Assembly: GCF_014636315.1 (NCBI RefSeq)
Contig: NZ_BMED01000002.1
Span: 620,001 to 684,000, forward strand
Length of the DNA stretch: 64,000 bases
Direction: 5' to 3'
Origin: Parundibacterium terreum
GTDB taxonomy: Bacteria > Pseudomonadota > Gammaproteobacteria > Burkholderiales > Burkholderiaceae_D
How positions within the stretch are numbered: position 1 is the stretch's first letter; each line of letters begins with the position of its first letter. Below are positions 16,501-25,588 of the stretch, in pieces. The position numbers and the translations under genes are program-made. The notes under the pieces are model-generated. The model worked only from the letters and a program-made list of their open reading frames with translations, had not been told where the DNA came from and did no database searches.

Positions 16501-17625
16501 ATGGCATTGCGGCGAGGTGCGCTGAGGATTACTGTAACGGGCGCACTGCTCGCTGTTGCAGTGCATATGAGCCCAGGCATCGCCGCAGAACGCAATGTGG
16601 TTGAAAGCGCGGTACCCACTATCCTAGATGGCCGCCTGCAACTGCAAACTGCGAACGGCAATGCCGAGCTTCCCGTGCACGTGACGCAAGATTGGACTCA
16701 GCCTCAGCCAAGTATTACCCGCGCCGTCATCTTCATCCACGGCTGGCCCCGGCGCGATCTGGGTGCCGATGACTACGTCGGCAAAAAGGCCGGCGACATC
16801 GTAACGCATACGATCTTCATCACGCCGCAATTCCTCACCGGGCCAGATATCGCCGCCCATCAATTGCCGGACACCATGCTGCGCTGGTCGCGCGACGGCT
16901 GGCGGGACGGCTATGATGCCCTGGCACCGGCTGCCTTCAGTTCATTTGCAGTCATTGATGCCGTCTTTGAAAAACTCGCAGACAAAAAATTGTTCCCCAA
17001 TCTGCAGAACGTGGTTCTCGCAGGCCATTCGGCGGGTGGCCAATTCGTGCAGCGCTACGCGGCCATAGGCCACGGCGAGCAGCCTCTTGCAGCCGCCGGC
17101 ATCCATGTCCGCTACGTGGTCGCCAATCCTTCGTCGTATCTGTATTTTGATGATATGCGTATGCAGGCGGATGGCAATGCATCCCGCGTGGATAGCACGG
17201 CATGCACCAGCGCCGGCAACTGGAATTATGGATTTGCCAGAAAGACGCCGCCCTATCTGCAGCAGCCGTTTTCAGTGGCTGCGCTGCAAGAGCAGTATCT
17301 GGCAAAGGATGTCGTGTATCTGCTGGGAACCGCCGATGATGATCCACATGGCGATGCGGTAGACCAATCCTGTGGCGCAGAAACCCAGGGAGCAAACCGC
17401 TACGCACGCGGCCTGACCTATGCCGCCTATGTGCGCTACCTGTCGCAAGGAAAGTCTGCGCACAGGCTGATGGAGGTCAAGGGTGTGGCGCACCGCAGCT
17501 ACCTGATGTATGCATCAGCGTGCGGCATCGCGGCGCTGTTTGATGCAGGCTCGAATGCCGATTTTGATGACGCAAGCTGCAACCCGGCAAACTCGCCGCA
17601 AACCGCTACAGCAAACCCTCGCTGA
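16501..17625 (+). CDS. Secreted alpha/beta hydrolase
   Basis: A 374-residue protein with a signal peptide (basic MALRRGALRITV, hydrophobic stretch, cleavage after GIAA near residue 28) and an alpha/beta hydrolase fold. The nucleophile elbow is GHSAGG with Ser177; the oxyanion strand is AVIFIHGWPRRD near residue 75; a likely acid and His lie in DDDPHGDAVD and KGVAHRSYLM. It is likely periplasmic. Substrate unknown; esterase or lipase activity is a family-level guess. The start at 16501 follows the TetR stop by one base. Its last 20 bp overlap the convergent phospholipase-D-like gene. Confidence 0.82.
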   Translation: MALRRGALRITVTGALLAVAVHMSPGIAAERNVVESAVPTILDGRLQLQTANGNAELPVHVTQDWTQPQPSITRAVIFIHGWPRRDLGADDYVGKKAGDIVTHTIFITPQFLTGPDIAAHQLPDTMLRWSRDGWRDGYDALAPAAFSSFAVIDAVFEKLADKKLFPNLQNVVLAGHSAGGQFVQRYAAIGHGEQPLAAAGIHVRYVVANPSSYLYFDDMRMQADGNASRVDSTACTSAGNWNYGFARKTPPYLQQPFSVAALQEQYLAKDVVYLLGTADDDPHGDAVDQSCGAETQGANRYARGLTYAAYVRYLSQGKSAHRLMEVKGVAHRSYLMYASACGIAALFDAGSNADFDDASCNPANSPQTATANPR

Positions 17626-19237
17626 TAAACGGAAATACCAGCCACAATTGCAGCTTGGTGCCAAGGCCTACATCCGGCTCGTGGTCGTGCACGGTTTCCA
17701 CGCCGTCTTTGGTGCCCACCCATTGCAGGTGATCATCCGCAGACAATTGCAGGCGATAGCTGCCAACCGAACGCACCCTTTCCGCCAGGCTTAGCACCTG
17801 GGCAGCAAACTCGGGCGAATCGATCAGCAAACCCAGCTCGGTATTCAGCCGTGAAGAACGAAAATCCATATTCATGGAACCGACAAAAGTGACATGGCGG
17901 TCTATCACGATCAGCTTGGAATGCGAGCGGCCAACCGTATTACCCAGCGCCGTGCCTATCAGCGGATCATTCTTCAGTTGCGAAGAATCGGTCTCGTACA
18001 GGTTCACGCCCATCTTCAGCATGGGCACGCGGTAGCGGCCATATGCGGCACTAGCGAAAGGCTCATCGTTGGAGGCCAGCGAATTGGTCATCACATTCAC
18101 CTGCACGCCATGCTCGCGCGCGTGGCGCATGGCATCCATGCCCAATTGGCCGGGGATGAAGTAAGGCGACCCCACCATGATCTCGATCTTGGTATTGGCG
18201 ATGGCCTTGCCCACCCGCGCCGTTACTGTGGTCGCATCGCCTCCGCGCTCGGCACGCCCAGTAACTTTTTCAGGATCGTCGGCAAACACGTCTATGCTGC
18301 CGTATAGCAGCTTCAGCGGTGGGCGCTGCATGTCGGCACTCACCGGATGGTAGCCCAGCAGGTCCGGCTTGTCTCCAGGCGTTGGATAAGCTGGAATTGC
18401 GTCTGCAGTCAGGCGTTCAAATCCTTCGCGCAAGGCTTGCGGCGTTTCCCTGGTTTCTTTAAACGGCAGGAAGGGATAGACGCGCGGGCTGTTCCAGTAA
18501 CCATCAAACACCGCCGCCATGCGCGGCACTGCGTCACCGGCGATCAGCATGTCAAAGTCAACAAAATTGCCGCCTTTGCTGCTGAAGAAATATTCATCGG
18601 CGATATTGCGCCCGCCCGCCACCGCGAACGCACCATCGGCAATAAACATCTTGTTGTGCATGCGGTGATTGATGCGCGAAAAATCACCCAGCGACAAGGT
18701 CCAGCGCAAGGTGGTGGAAGAACGCCCTACCGGGAAAGGATTGAATAGGCGGATCTCGATATTCGGATAGGCGGCCAGCGCCAGCAGCATATCGTCGCTC
18801 TCGGCAGTATACAGATCATCCACCAGCAGGCGCACCCGCACGCCACGCAGTGCCGCATCGCGCACTTCACGCAGCAGCTTGTGCCCGGTCACATCGTTTT
18901 GCAAAAGATAGTATTGCAGGTCCAGCGTGGCTTGCGCCCTGCGTGCCAGCGTCAGCCTGGCATCCATGGAATAAGTGCTGATAGGCAGCGGCCGAAAGCC
19001 TGATTGCTCGCCGCCTACCATGCTCTGCACGGCGATGCGGCCCAGCGTTTCGTTCTGGCTGGCAGGTATGGCTAAGGTAGGTTCACGCTTCAAAGGCGGT
19101 GGCAGCGATGCGCAGCCATGAAGCAATAAGGTCGCGCCAGCCAGCGCAGACAGCAATAGCGTTTTACCGGCGCGGAGCAGCGGCGCAGCGGCGGAAGCGG
19201 GGCCAGTGCCTGACCCTGCAATGGGGAAATGCATCAT
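17606..19237 (-). CDS. Phospholipase D-family lipoprotein, ClsC/YmdC-like
   Basis: A 543-residue protein with a lipoprotein signal (LLLHGCAS, lipidated Cys near residue 42) and two complete HKD motifs: H194-x-K196-x4-D201 (HNKMFIADGAFAVAGGRN) and H439-x-K441-x4-D446 (HSKLIVIDRHVTFVGSMN). Two HKD motifs and this length fit the YmdC/ClsC branch of cardiolipin synthases, although a lipoprotein anchor would suggest a periplasmic or outer-membrane phosphatidyl-transfer or phospholipase role. A GGAGGAG Shine-Dalgarno precedes two consecutive ATGs (19237 and 19234). It is convergent with the alpha/beta hydrolase and overlaps it by 20 bp. Confidence 0.87.
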   Translation of the reverse strand: MMHFPIAGSGTGPASAAAPLLRAGKTLLLSALAGATLLLHGCASLPPPLKREPTLAIPASQNETLGRIAVQSMVGGEQSGFRPLPISTYSMDARLTLARRAQATLDLQYYLLQNDVTGHKLLREVRDAALRGVRVRLLVDDLYTAESDDMLLALAAYPNIEIRLFNPFPVGRSSTTLRWTLSLGDFSRINHRMHNKMFIADGAFAVAGGRNIADEYFFSSKGGNFVDFDMLIAGDAVPRMAAVFDGYWNSPRVYPFLPFKETRETPQALREGFERLTADAIPAYPTPGDKPDLLGYHPVSADMQRPPLKLLYGSIDVFADDPEKVTGRAERGGDATTVTARVGKAIANTKIEIMVGSPYFIPGQLGMDAMRHAREHGVQVNVMTNSLASNDEPFASAAYGRYRVPMLKMGVNLYETDSSQLKNDPLIGTALGNTVGRSHSKLIVIDRHVTFVGSMNMDFRSSRLNTELGLLIDSPEFAAQVLSLAERVRSVGSYRLQLSADDHLQWVGTKDGVETVHDHEPDVGLGTKLQLWLVFPFISEGLL

Positions 19238-19425
19238 ATCTCCTCCCTTATTTTTATTTTAATCCGCCTTCCGGCAGGCGCTACCGGGCGTCAGGCAGCA
19301 TGCACCAAGTCCGCCCCATGCATTGATGATGACGAACATCATCCTCACTGTCAAGACCAACGAAGCGGGGAATCAGAATGGCGCCAGCCCCTTCTACCCC
19401 CGCTGCATCTTACGCGCTTACCATC

Positions 19426-20001
19426 TTACTTGAGTTGCGTATCGGCCACAGGGAGTATGGTTGCCACATGCCACCCATCCGCAGCGCGTATCAAGGTCTG
19501 GCTGATCAGGAACTTCGCCTTTTGCGGAGTTTGGCCGGGATTGCCGCGTGTAAAAACGACCGGCACCAGTATCTGCATGGTATCGGCAGTGAGCGCCCTT
19601 ACACTGAGCTTATCCATTTCCGGCTCAAGCTGCCAGGTGCCCGAATAATAACTACTGAAATTATCCAGCGCCGCTTTCGCTCCGCGTATTTGCACGCCCC
19701 GCGTCACCCACAAAAAATCAGGCGAATCCCACAGCAAAGCTCGTACGGCGGCAATATCATGCGCATTCTGCGCAGCGGCAAATTTCAGGAAGAAGGCACT
19801 GGCCTCCTCCTGCGGAGTAGCAGCATTTGCCGTCTGCATGGCTCCCGCGGCAATCAGCGCAAGCGATGCCAGGGCGATGCTGGCTTTGCCACGTATTGCG
19901 GCTGAGATCCGCGCTATTGGCTTACGAATTGACTGGCTTGATGCAGTGCTAAGCAGATCAGGTGCTACAGGCTTAATCCATGTCATAAAAACATTGTCCA
20001 T
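19426..20001 (-). CDS. Exported NTF2-like (DUF4440/SnoaL-type) protein
   Basis: About 191 residues. The long basic N-region and hydrophobic stretch SIALASLALIAAGAMQTANA suggest export, followed by an NTF2-like cone: ATPQEEASAFFLKFAAAQNAHDIAAVRALLWDSPDFLWVT, then FSSYYSGTWQLEPEMD and DGWHVATILPV. The ATG at 20001 has GGAG six bases upstream; a TTG at 20013 is less likely. The family includes polyketide-cyclase-like and calcium/calmodulin-kinase-like small binding or isomerase domains; no catalytic assignment is possible. Confidence 0.75.
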   Translation of the reverse strand: MDNVFMTWIKPVAPDLLSTASSQSIRKPIARISAAIRGKASIALASLALIAAGAMQTANAATPQEEASAFFLKFAAAQNAHDIAAVRALLWDSPDFLWVTRGVQIRGAKAALDNFSSYYSGTWQLEPEMDKLSVRALTADTMQILVPVVFTRGNPGQTPQKAKFLISQTLIRAADGWHVATILPVADTQLK

Positions 20002-20187
20002 GCTATTCTCCAAAAGAGCTGACTGGTTGATAACGATACCGCCGGGGTCACGAGCATTCGACCATCAAGGCAATCTTTCGTTCGAGTAGCAGCCAAAATA
20101 AGCAACTCATAATAAGCAGCTGAGCATAAGCCGCTCACCACAACGAGACTAGCGGGACACGGGGCTCAAGAATAGATCAAAGCCCGA

Positions 20188-20604
20188 TCAGGCCAAGGCC
20201 GTCGTGCCGAAGTTCTCGCCAAACATGGGCAGCCCGCTTTTTGAAGACGCCTGCGTCGCTTCATCCTGGATCACATCCCAGTGTTCTGCCAGCACGCCGT
20301 TTTCCATGCGCACGATATCTACTACCACCCAACTAGGCACGCCCTCGCCCAAACCAGAAAAGCGGCCATGCAGCATCAGGTAATCGCCGTTCGCCAGTAT
20401 CAACTGGTTTTCATATTTCAGCGTGGCCGGCACATTCTTGATCAGTTCAAACAAGCCTTCGCGGCCAGGTGGGATATGGGCGCTGTGCTGCAAATAGTTG
20501 GGTGACCAAAAATGCAAGGCCGCGTCATAGTCGCGTTTATTGAACAAGGTATCGAAGGCTTTCAATACCAGCGCTTTATTGCTCTCTTCCTTAGTCAGGG
20601 CCAT
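20188..20604 (-). CDS. NTF2-like (SnoaL-type) protein
   Basis: A 138-residue cytoplasmic NTF2-fold protein: ALVLKAFDTLFNKRDYDAALHFWSPNYLQHSAHIPPGREG, then NGDYLMLHGRFSG and VDIVRMENGVLAEHWDVIQDEA, the classic SnoaL-like predicted ester cyclase/isomerase pattern. It has a strong GAGGAG Shine-Dalgarno. It lies upstream of the exported NTF2-like gene on the same strand (186 bp apart). A palindrome lies in its promoter region at 20691-20714. Function unknown beyond fold. Confidence 0.85.
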   Translation of the reverse strand: MALTKEESNKALVLKAFDTLFNKRDYDAALHFWSPNYLQHSAHIPPGREGLFELIKNVPATLKYENQLILANGDYLMLHGRFSGLGEGVPSWVVVDIVRMENGVLAEHWDVIQDEATQASSKSGLPMFGENFGTTALA

Positions 20605-20690
20605 TTCATACTCCTCTTTTTCATCAGTGATTTACGTTGCTCTTCGGCCAGGAAGCTCTTGAGCAGCGGTGCTTTGTAATTTATCAATCC

Positions 20691-20714
20691 ATATTGAACT
20701 ATTTGGTTCAATAT
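20691..20714. promoter_or_regulatory. Palindromic candidate operator upstream of the NTF2-like gene
   Basis: ATATTGAAC (20691-20699), a six-base spacer, and GTTCAATAT (20706-20714) form a perfect 9-bp inverted repeat about 90 bp upstream of the gene at 20188-20604. Its symmetry and size fit a dimeric HTH repressor site. The regulator is unknown. Confidence 0.55.
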
Positions 20715-20862
20715 TAGGCGCATTCCATTTCCGGCACAAGCACTGTGCAAAAGATTAGCAATTATTTATTGAGGAAAACCGCAGGAAGACCTGCCGGCGC
20801 GCTTCGAGCTTTGATAGACGAGTGCGCCGGCAAGTGCCAGGGAAATTAAGTCGGGAAGCGGA

Positions 20863-22449
20863 TCAGGAAGCAGCCTTGCCTGCGTGCGCAGGATGCCCCG
20901 CAAGAGGAAGTTCAGGCAGGAACAACAGTGCAATCAACGCCAGACCCACGATCACCACACCGGCGGTGAAATTGATCGCAATCGCATGCCGGTATACCGC
21001 AATCGCCTGGACTTGGGCCTGCGGCGGCAAGTTTGCAAGACTGTGCATGCCCAGTTCCGCCAGCATCGCGCGGCCATTGCCTGAATTCATATGCAATTGC
21101 CCTGCGAGGATGGCGCCCGAACCGGTCACGCCAACAAGGCCGCCCAGCGAGCGGAAGAAAGCCAGCATTGCGGTGCCAACGCCACGGCGCGCTACCGGCA
21201 GCGCATTTTGCACCGCGACCGTCATATTCGGCATCACCAGCCCCAGACCCAGGCCCAGCACAAAGATTGCCGGTTCCAGCACCGCAAAACCCATCGCAGT
21301 TTCTATGCCCCAGGCCAGCACCGCAAAGGCCAGCACCGCCATCGTCAGCCCGGCCACCTGTGCCGGCTTGTAGCGCCCCGAACGCATCATCACCCGGCCA
21401 TTGACGAAGGCCGAGATGACCACACCTATCATCAACGGCCCGGTCAGCAGGCCGGAGTGGGCAGGACTCACACCCATCACCACCTGGAAAAACAAGGGGA
21501 AGAAAATGCTGGCGCCCAGCAAACCCATGAAGGTCAGCGCCATCACCAGGCAGGCCACCACGAACACGCGGCTATGGAACAGATCCAAGGGCAATACAGG
21601 CTCCAACACGCGCCGCACATGCCATACAAAAATGATGCCCAGGATAACAGCCAGCGCCGATACCATGCTGACCTGCGTTGAAGACCAGGCCCACTCGGTA
21701 CCGCCCAGTGCCAGCACCAGCAGGAAAGAGGTGGTGCAACTGGTCAGCAGCACCGAACCCAGATAATCGATCTTGTGCGCATGATTCTGATGCGGCCTGC
21801 GCATGGCCTTGGCGATAATGAACAATGCCGCCGCACCAAACGGCACATTGACGTAAAAGATCCAGTGCCACGACAGCAGATCAGTGATCACACCGCCCAG
21901 CAAAGGTCCGATTACGCTGCAGGCCGCAAACACCGCCGCAATGGAACCCTGCCTGCGCCCGCGCTCCGCCGGCGGCACCAGGTCGCCGATGATAATCTGT
22001 GTCAGCGGCAGGAAGCCGCCAGCACCAAGGCCCTGGATGGCGCGGAAGATAATCAGTTGCGTCAGGTTCTGCGCCATGCCGCATAAGGCAGAACCAAGCA
22101 GGAAGGCGATGATGGCGGTATATAGCAAAGGCTTGCGGCCATACTGGTCGCTCAACTTGCCATATAGCGGCATGGTGCTGGTGGATGCCAGCACATACGA
22201 GGTAACCACCCAGGACAAATGGCTGATGCCGCCCAGATCGCTGACAATACGCGGCAGCGCCGTGGCGACAATGCTTTGGTCCAGCGCACCCAGCCCCATC
22301 ACCACCATCAGGCCGAAATAGATAATGCGGATTTCCCGTGCAGTGGCCGGCGGCAGAGCCGGAGACGGGGTTGGGGCCAAAGCCGGTGGCACGGCCGCAA
22401 GCACCGCATCACTGCTACCACTCACTTGCTGTTGTATCGGCTTACTCAT
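20863..22449 (-). CDS. DHA2-family MFS drug exporter (EmrB/QacA type)
   Basis: A 528-residue transporter with about 14 TM segments. Family motifs: LDQSIVATALPRIVSDL in TM1, GKLSDQYGRKPLL between TM2 and TM3, RAIQGLGAGGFLPL in TM4 and GPLLGGVITDLLSWHWIFYVNVP in TM5-6. The N-terminus is a long Pro/Ala-rich cytoplasmic tail. Its start overlaps the MarR stop (22446-22449), so the pair is one translationally coupled operon, probably derepressed when a drug or phenolic ligand binds the MarR protein. Confidence 0.92.
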   Translation of the reverse strand: MSKPIQQQVSGSSDAVLAAVPPALAPTPSPALPPATAREIRIIYFGLMVVMGLGALDQSIVATALPRIVSDLGGISHLSWVVTSYVLASTSTMPLYGKLSDQYGRKPLLYTAIIAFLLGSALCGMAQNLTQLIIFRAIQGLGAGGFLPLTQIIIGDLVPPAERGRRQGSIAAVFAACSVIGPLLGGVITDLLSWHWIFYVNVPFGAAALFIIAKAMRRPHQNHAHKIDYLGSVLLTSCTTSFLLVLALGGTEWAWSSTQVSMVSALAVILGIIFVWHVRRVLEPVLPLDLFHSRVFVVACLVMALTFMGLLGASIFFPLFFQVVMGVSPAHSGLLTGPLMIGVVISAFVNGRVMMRSGRYKPAQVAGLTMAVLAFAVLAWGIETAMGFAVLEPAIFVLGLGLGLVMPNMTVAVQNALPVARRGVGTAMLAFFRSLGGLVGVTGSGAILAGQLHMNSGNGRAMLAELGMHSLANLPPQAQVQAIAVYRHAIAINFTAGVVIVGLALIALLFLPELPLAGHPAHAGKAAS

Positions 22450-22901
22450 GAGCTGATCTCATTCATGGGGCCTATCGCATCACGCAGCGCCGCCAGCGAA
22501 TCCGGCGACAGTGCCGCCAATTGCCGCGCCAGCCAATCCCGCCGCCGCATGCGCAAGGCATCCAGCGTCTCGCGCCCCTTCTCCGTTACCAGCAAGCCCA
22601 CGCGCCGGCGGTCTTCCTTGTCAGGCTCCGCCCGCGTTACCAGCCCTGCTGCCTCCAGGCTCTTGATATGTCCGCTAATAGTAGGCCCGCGCAACTTCTC
22701 CATGCGCGCCAGCTCACCCACTCCTATGCCGGGGTGATCGTTGATCATGGCCAAAAACAGATTTTGCAAAGGCGACACGCCCAGCGTTTCATCCGCACTC
22801 TCGCGCCGTAACTGGCGGTGCAGGCGGTACAACGCAGTACGCAGTTCATCGGCAATTGCCAGCGTGCTTGCGGGGATGGGTGAGGAACGGGATGAGGGCA
22901 T
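22446..22901 (-). CDS. MarR family transcriptional regulator
   Basis: A 151-residue winged-helix regulator: LQNLFLAMINDHPGIGVGELARMEKLRGPTISGHIKSLEAAGLVTRAEPDKEDRRRVGLLVTEKG shows the recognition helix and the wing with DxRxxxLxLT-like DRRRVGLLVT. First gene of a two-gene operon with the downstream DHA2 exporter (4-bp overlap). It is likely autoregulated through the palindrome at 22917-22947 just upstream of its start. Confidence 0.92.
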   Translation of the reverse strand: MPSSRSSPIPASTLAIADELRTALYRLHRQLRRESADETLGVSPLQNLFLAMINDHPGIGVGELARMEKLRGPTISGHIKSLEAAGLVTRAEPDKEDRRRVGLLVTEKGRETLDALRMRRRDWLARQLAALSPDSLAALRDAIGPMNEISS

Positions 22902-22916
22902 GTAATTCCGCTGATT

Positions 22917-22947
22917 TAGATAGATTGGTAGCTTACCTATCTATATT
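22917..22947. promoter_or_regulatory. Probable MarR operator
   Basis: TAGATAGATTGGTA (22917-22930) and TACCTATCTATATT (22934-22947) are inverted repeats matching at 11 of 14 positions, with a 3-bp centre, 16 bp before the MarR start codon. The core (ATAGATnGGTA / TACCnATCTAT) resembles the AT-rich imperfect palindromes that MarR proteins bind. Binding by the adjacent MarR protein is inferred. Confidence 0.72.
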
Positions 22948-23520
22948 AGCAGAATTTGTGTAGATCCTGCTGGCCCCTACTCACCTACCAACTCATTGCC
23001 GGCACCGGGTTAAAGGGTGCTAAAGGCCACTAATCCTCAATTCCCGGAAATCACGTTCATCATTTTATCGAATCTCCCTCCCGCACCATACCAACGCCGG
23101 TGCTTTGAAGCGGGAGCACATTACTATCTTGACAAACTTGCTGACTTTACGGCCGTTAAAGATGTGATTGAGGGACATCTGTAGCTGTGAGACGCTTATA
23201 CTGAATGTACATGGTGACGTCGACGTCATAGAAATCGGCGGGACTTTATGCCGAACCTCTGTCATTTTTTTAAAATGAAAATTACCGCGAATAGCCCTAA
23301 AGTGTCCGTTGGGTATATTGGCAAGCAGCGGCGACAAAGCTTCACAGAAAATTACTAGATCAGTACTTCATTAAAAAAATTCTGCAGCTAAGATTCAATG
23401 TAATTTGATAGATATCCAGTTGCCGAGCGCGATTGTCAGATCAAAATTACTTATTTGACATTACTCCGGTAAAAAGCGAGATTCAGGCACGTGACTTGTT
23501 TCAATTCATAAAAAAAAGAG
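22948..23520. other. Intergenic region without recognised gene
   Basis: About 570 bp between the MarR operator and the first binding-protein gene. Short open frames on both strands lack protein character. The right part (23380-23510) is AT-rich and probably holds the promoter of the downstream gene, but no clear -35/-10 pair was chosen. Confidence 0.4.
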
Positions 23521-24291
23521 ATGATTTCCCGCCGACGCCTTCTTCTCGCAACCGCTATAGCAACTCCTTTGCTGCGCACGCCCTTGGCCCTCGGTAGCGA
23601 AAGGCTCAGGTTCGTCTTCTCTCGGCCATACGATAATCCTCGCACGCAATGGTTAATCAAGGTTTACACGGAAATTTGTGCGAACTTAGGGTTCGGTTTC
23701 GAATTTATCGATGTGCCGCCCAGACGAGCCACCGCACTCGTGCTTGCCGGTGAAGCGGACGGAGAACTCGGCCGAACTTTTGGGTTCCAGTCCATTTATC
23801 CAAAGCTAGTACGTGTGGAGGAACCAAATAACGCGGTTAACTTTTGCGTTTACGGCGCAAATCCATCAGTTAAGTTTGTAACTATGGAGGACGTAAGAGC
23901 CAGGGGTTTGCGTTGCGAATGCCGGCGCGGGATTACGGAGTTGGAAACCTTCTTATCGGAACATCTCAATGCCGCGCAACTCTCCCAGGCCGTTGAAGTC
24001 TGGCAAGGTCTGAAGAAGCTGCAGCTACGGCGAACAGATCTCTATTTCGACGTCCAGGAGGCGGTACAAGACTACTTCTATTTCCGCGAGTGCAGTTGGG
24101 CATTGACAGACACCCCTGAGATCCACGAGCTTGGGCTTATACTTTCAACGACAGGACACTGCTATCTAAGCCAGCCCCGAGCTGCGTTGGCTCCTCGCAT
24201 TGCTTCTGCACTGAAGGAAATGAAGCATCGCGGCAAAGTGTCGACATATCTGAGCGATTCTTTATTGGCCTATAAGCTGCGCTGTCGCTGA
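23521..24291 (+). CDS. Orphan periplasmic substrate-binding-like protein
   Basis: A 256-residue protein with an export signal (MISRRRLLLATAIATPLL, with an arginine-rich n-region) and a PBP2-like fold: RLRFVFSRPYDNPRTQWLIKVYTEIC, the interdomain strand FEFIDVPPRRATALVLAGEADGELGRTFGF, and a C-terminal helix LAPRIASALKEMKHRGKVSTYL typical of family-3 solute-binding proteins. No permease or ATPase is nearby. A stand-alone sensor or chaperone-like role is possible. Convergent with another such gene 40 bp away. Confidence 0.75.
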   Translation: MISRRRLLLATAIATPLLRTPLALGSERLRFVFSRPYDNPRTQWLIKVYTEICANLGFGFEFIDVPPRRATALVLAGEADGELGRTFGFQSIYPKLVRVEEPNNAVNFCVYGANPSVKFVTMEDVRARGLRCECRRGITELETFLSEHLNAAQLSQAVEVWQGLKKLQLRRTDLYFDVQEAVQDYFYFRECSWALTDTPEIHELGLILSTTGHCYLSQPRAALAPRIASALKEMKHRGKVSTYLSDSLLAYKLRCR

Positions 24292-24331
24292 GGTTTAGTT
24301 TTTTTAAGAGGCGGGTCGCTGGTTAAATACG

Positions 24332-25117
24332 TTACCGTGCGCCGGCCGCTTCTAGTAATTTCCGATATTGTTCAGAGTGACGGGAAGAACGAATTTCATT
24401 CCAGATCTTTTCAATTCGAGCGGCATTTCGAGAGTACGCCGATTTTCCAACGGCCAGGTAAAGTGGGATTTCATCAAAAGGTATTTCGGCCTTGGTCAGC
24501 GCACTTTGGAAGCGCGGGTCCGACGCAACAAGCTTCTCTGCCTGGAGCCCCCTCAATACCGCCACATCTGCCTTATTGAGAGCAAGGGAAAGCAAACCAT
24601 CCTCCGCTGATTTGACTGACTCATCTACTCTAAAACCACGCTCGCGCAATATATTCGCAGTGTTGTAGCCTCGCTGAACCAATATCGTACCGCGCGGATT
24701 GGTTAGCTTTTTCCCATCCCATGAAGCTTTGCTCCCCTTGCGCAGATAGACGAATTGGCGTTCCTCACATAATGCACGGGACACATCTGCAGAGCCGTCT
24801 TGAAGTAAGGGGAAAACGCTAAATTCGCTCCGCGCATTCGAATAACTAGCGCCGAAAAAACCATCGACTGAACCGTTGCGCACCTCTTCCTGGCATCTTT
24901 TCCACGGTTTCGAATGAAAGACAAAGCTTTCTCCCAGCCGTTTCTGGACCTGCTTCAAAAGTTCAATATGAAGACCTGCCCCGTCAGGTGTTGTCCATGG
25001 AACTTGGTTGACATCTTCAAAACAAAAATTAAGCGGCTCAGCGGCAGCAAGCCCACATAGGGATATCAGCCAAATACAAAAGGCTTGCTTGAACAACGAA
25101 GGTAGTATTTTTTTCAT
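24332..25117 (-). CDS. Orphan transporter substrate-binding domain protein (SBP_bac_3-like)
   Basis: A 261-residue secreted protein: signal peptide ending CGLAAAEP, then EPLNFCFEDVNQVPWTTPDG, GAGLHIELLKQVQKRLG and NGSVDGFFGASYSNARSEF, the usual pattern of polar-amino-acid binding proteins. The second lobe contains GTILVQRGYNTANILRERG and LSLALNKADVAVLRG. No ABC partners are present. It is convergent with a similar orphan at 23521-24291, but the two are only distantly alike. Confidence 0.82.
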   Translation of the reverse strand: MKKILPSLFKQAFCIWLISLCGLAAAEPLNFCFEDVNQVPWTTPDGAGLHIELLKQVQKRLGESFVFHSKPWKRCQEEVRNGSVDGFFGASYSNARSEFSVFPLLQDGSADVSRALCEERQFVYLRKGSKASWDGKKLTNPRGTILVQRGYNTANILRERGFRVDESVKSAEDGLLSLALNKADVAVLRGLQAEKLVASDPRFQSALTKAEIPFDEIPLYLAVGKSAYSRNAARIEKIWNEIRSSRHSEQYRKLLEAAGAR

Positions 25118-25588
25118 ATGAACAATTACTTCACTCGTTGTAATCGCGACCCAAATCGCTGCACAATTTTAGCGCACAAAACACAAGGTACAACTCAAAC
25201 CTTAGACTTGAGTCTAAAGATTGTTTTGAACTGTCGAATATATTTTTTAAGGAACCGGTTGTCGGGTACTATGTCGACAGCGCAAACGAAATGATCTTCA
25301 TCACGAAGCCGCAGGAAAAACCTTCAGGACTGCGACGCATTTCCCGGATTGTGCACATTTTTTAGTATGACAAAAGCATCTATCCCGATGTGCCATTTGT
25401 TGAGGCGAGGGTGATATGTACTCACTTCAGTAAAGTTGTCCCTGCTAAATCAAGCATCACTTCAATTGAACTACAAAATATACGCTATGTGCGCTGGCTG
25501 ACAGTCGAACGCCAAAATTTGGCACATAGTTAGTTTCCGAAAAGAAAATCCTTGCATCAAGGAAAGAATTCGGTGCCACCTAGGAAAA
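25118..25588. other. Gene-free interval with a possible gene fragment
   Basis: About 470 bp. A frame open from at least 25201 to a TAG near 25366 reads KEPVVGYYVDSANEMIFITK and onward; it has no start codon or recognisable family and may be a decayed coding piece. The left part is the promoter region of the minus-strand binding protein; the right part leads into the response-regulator gene, with AGGA just before its ATG. Confidence 0.4.
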
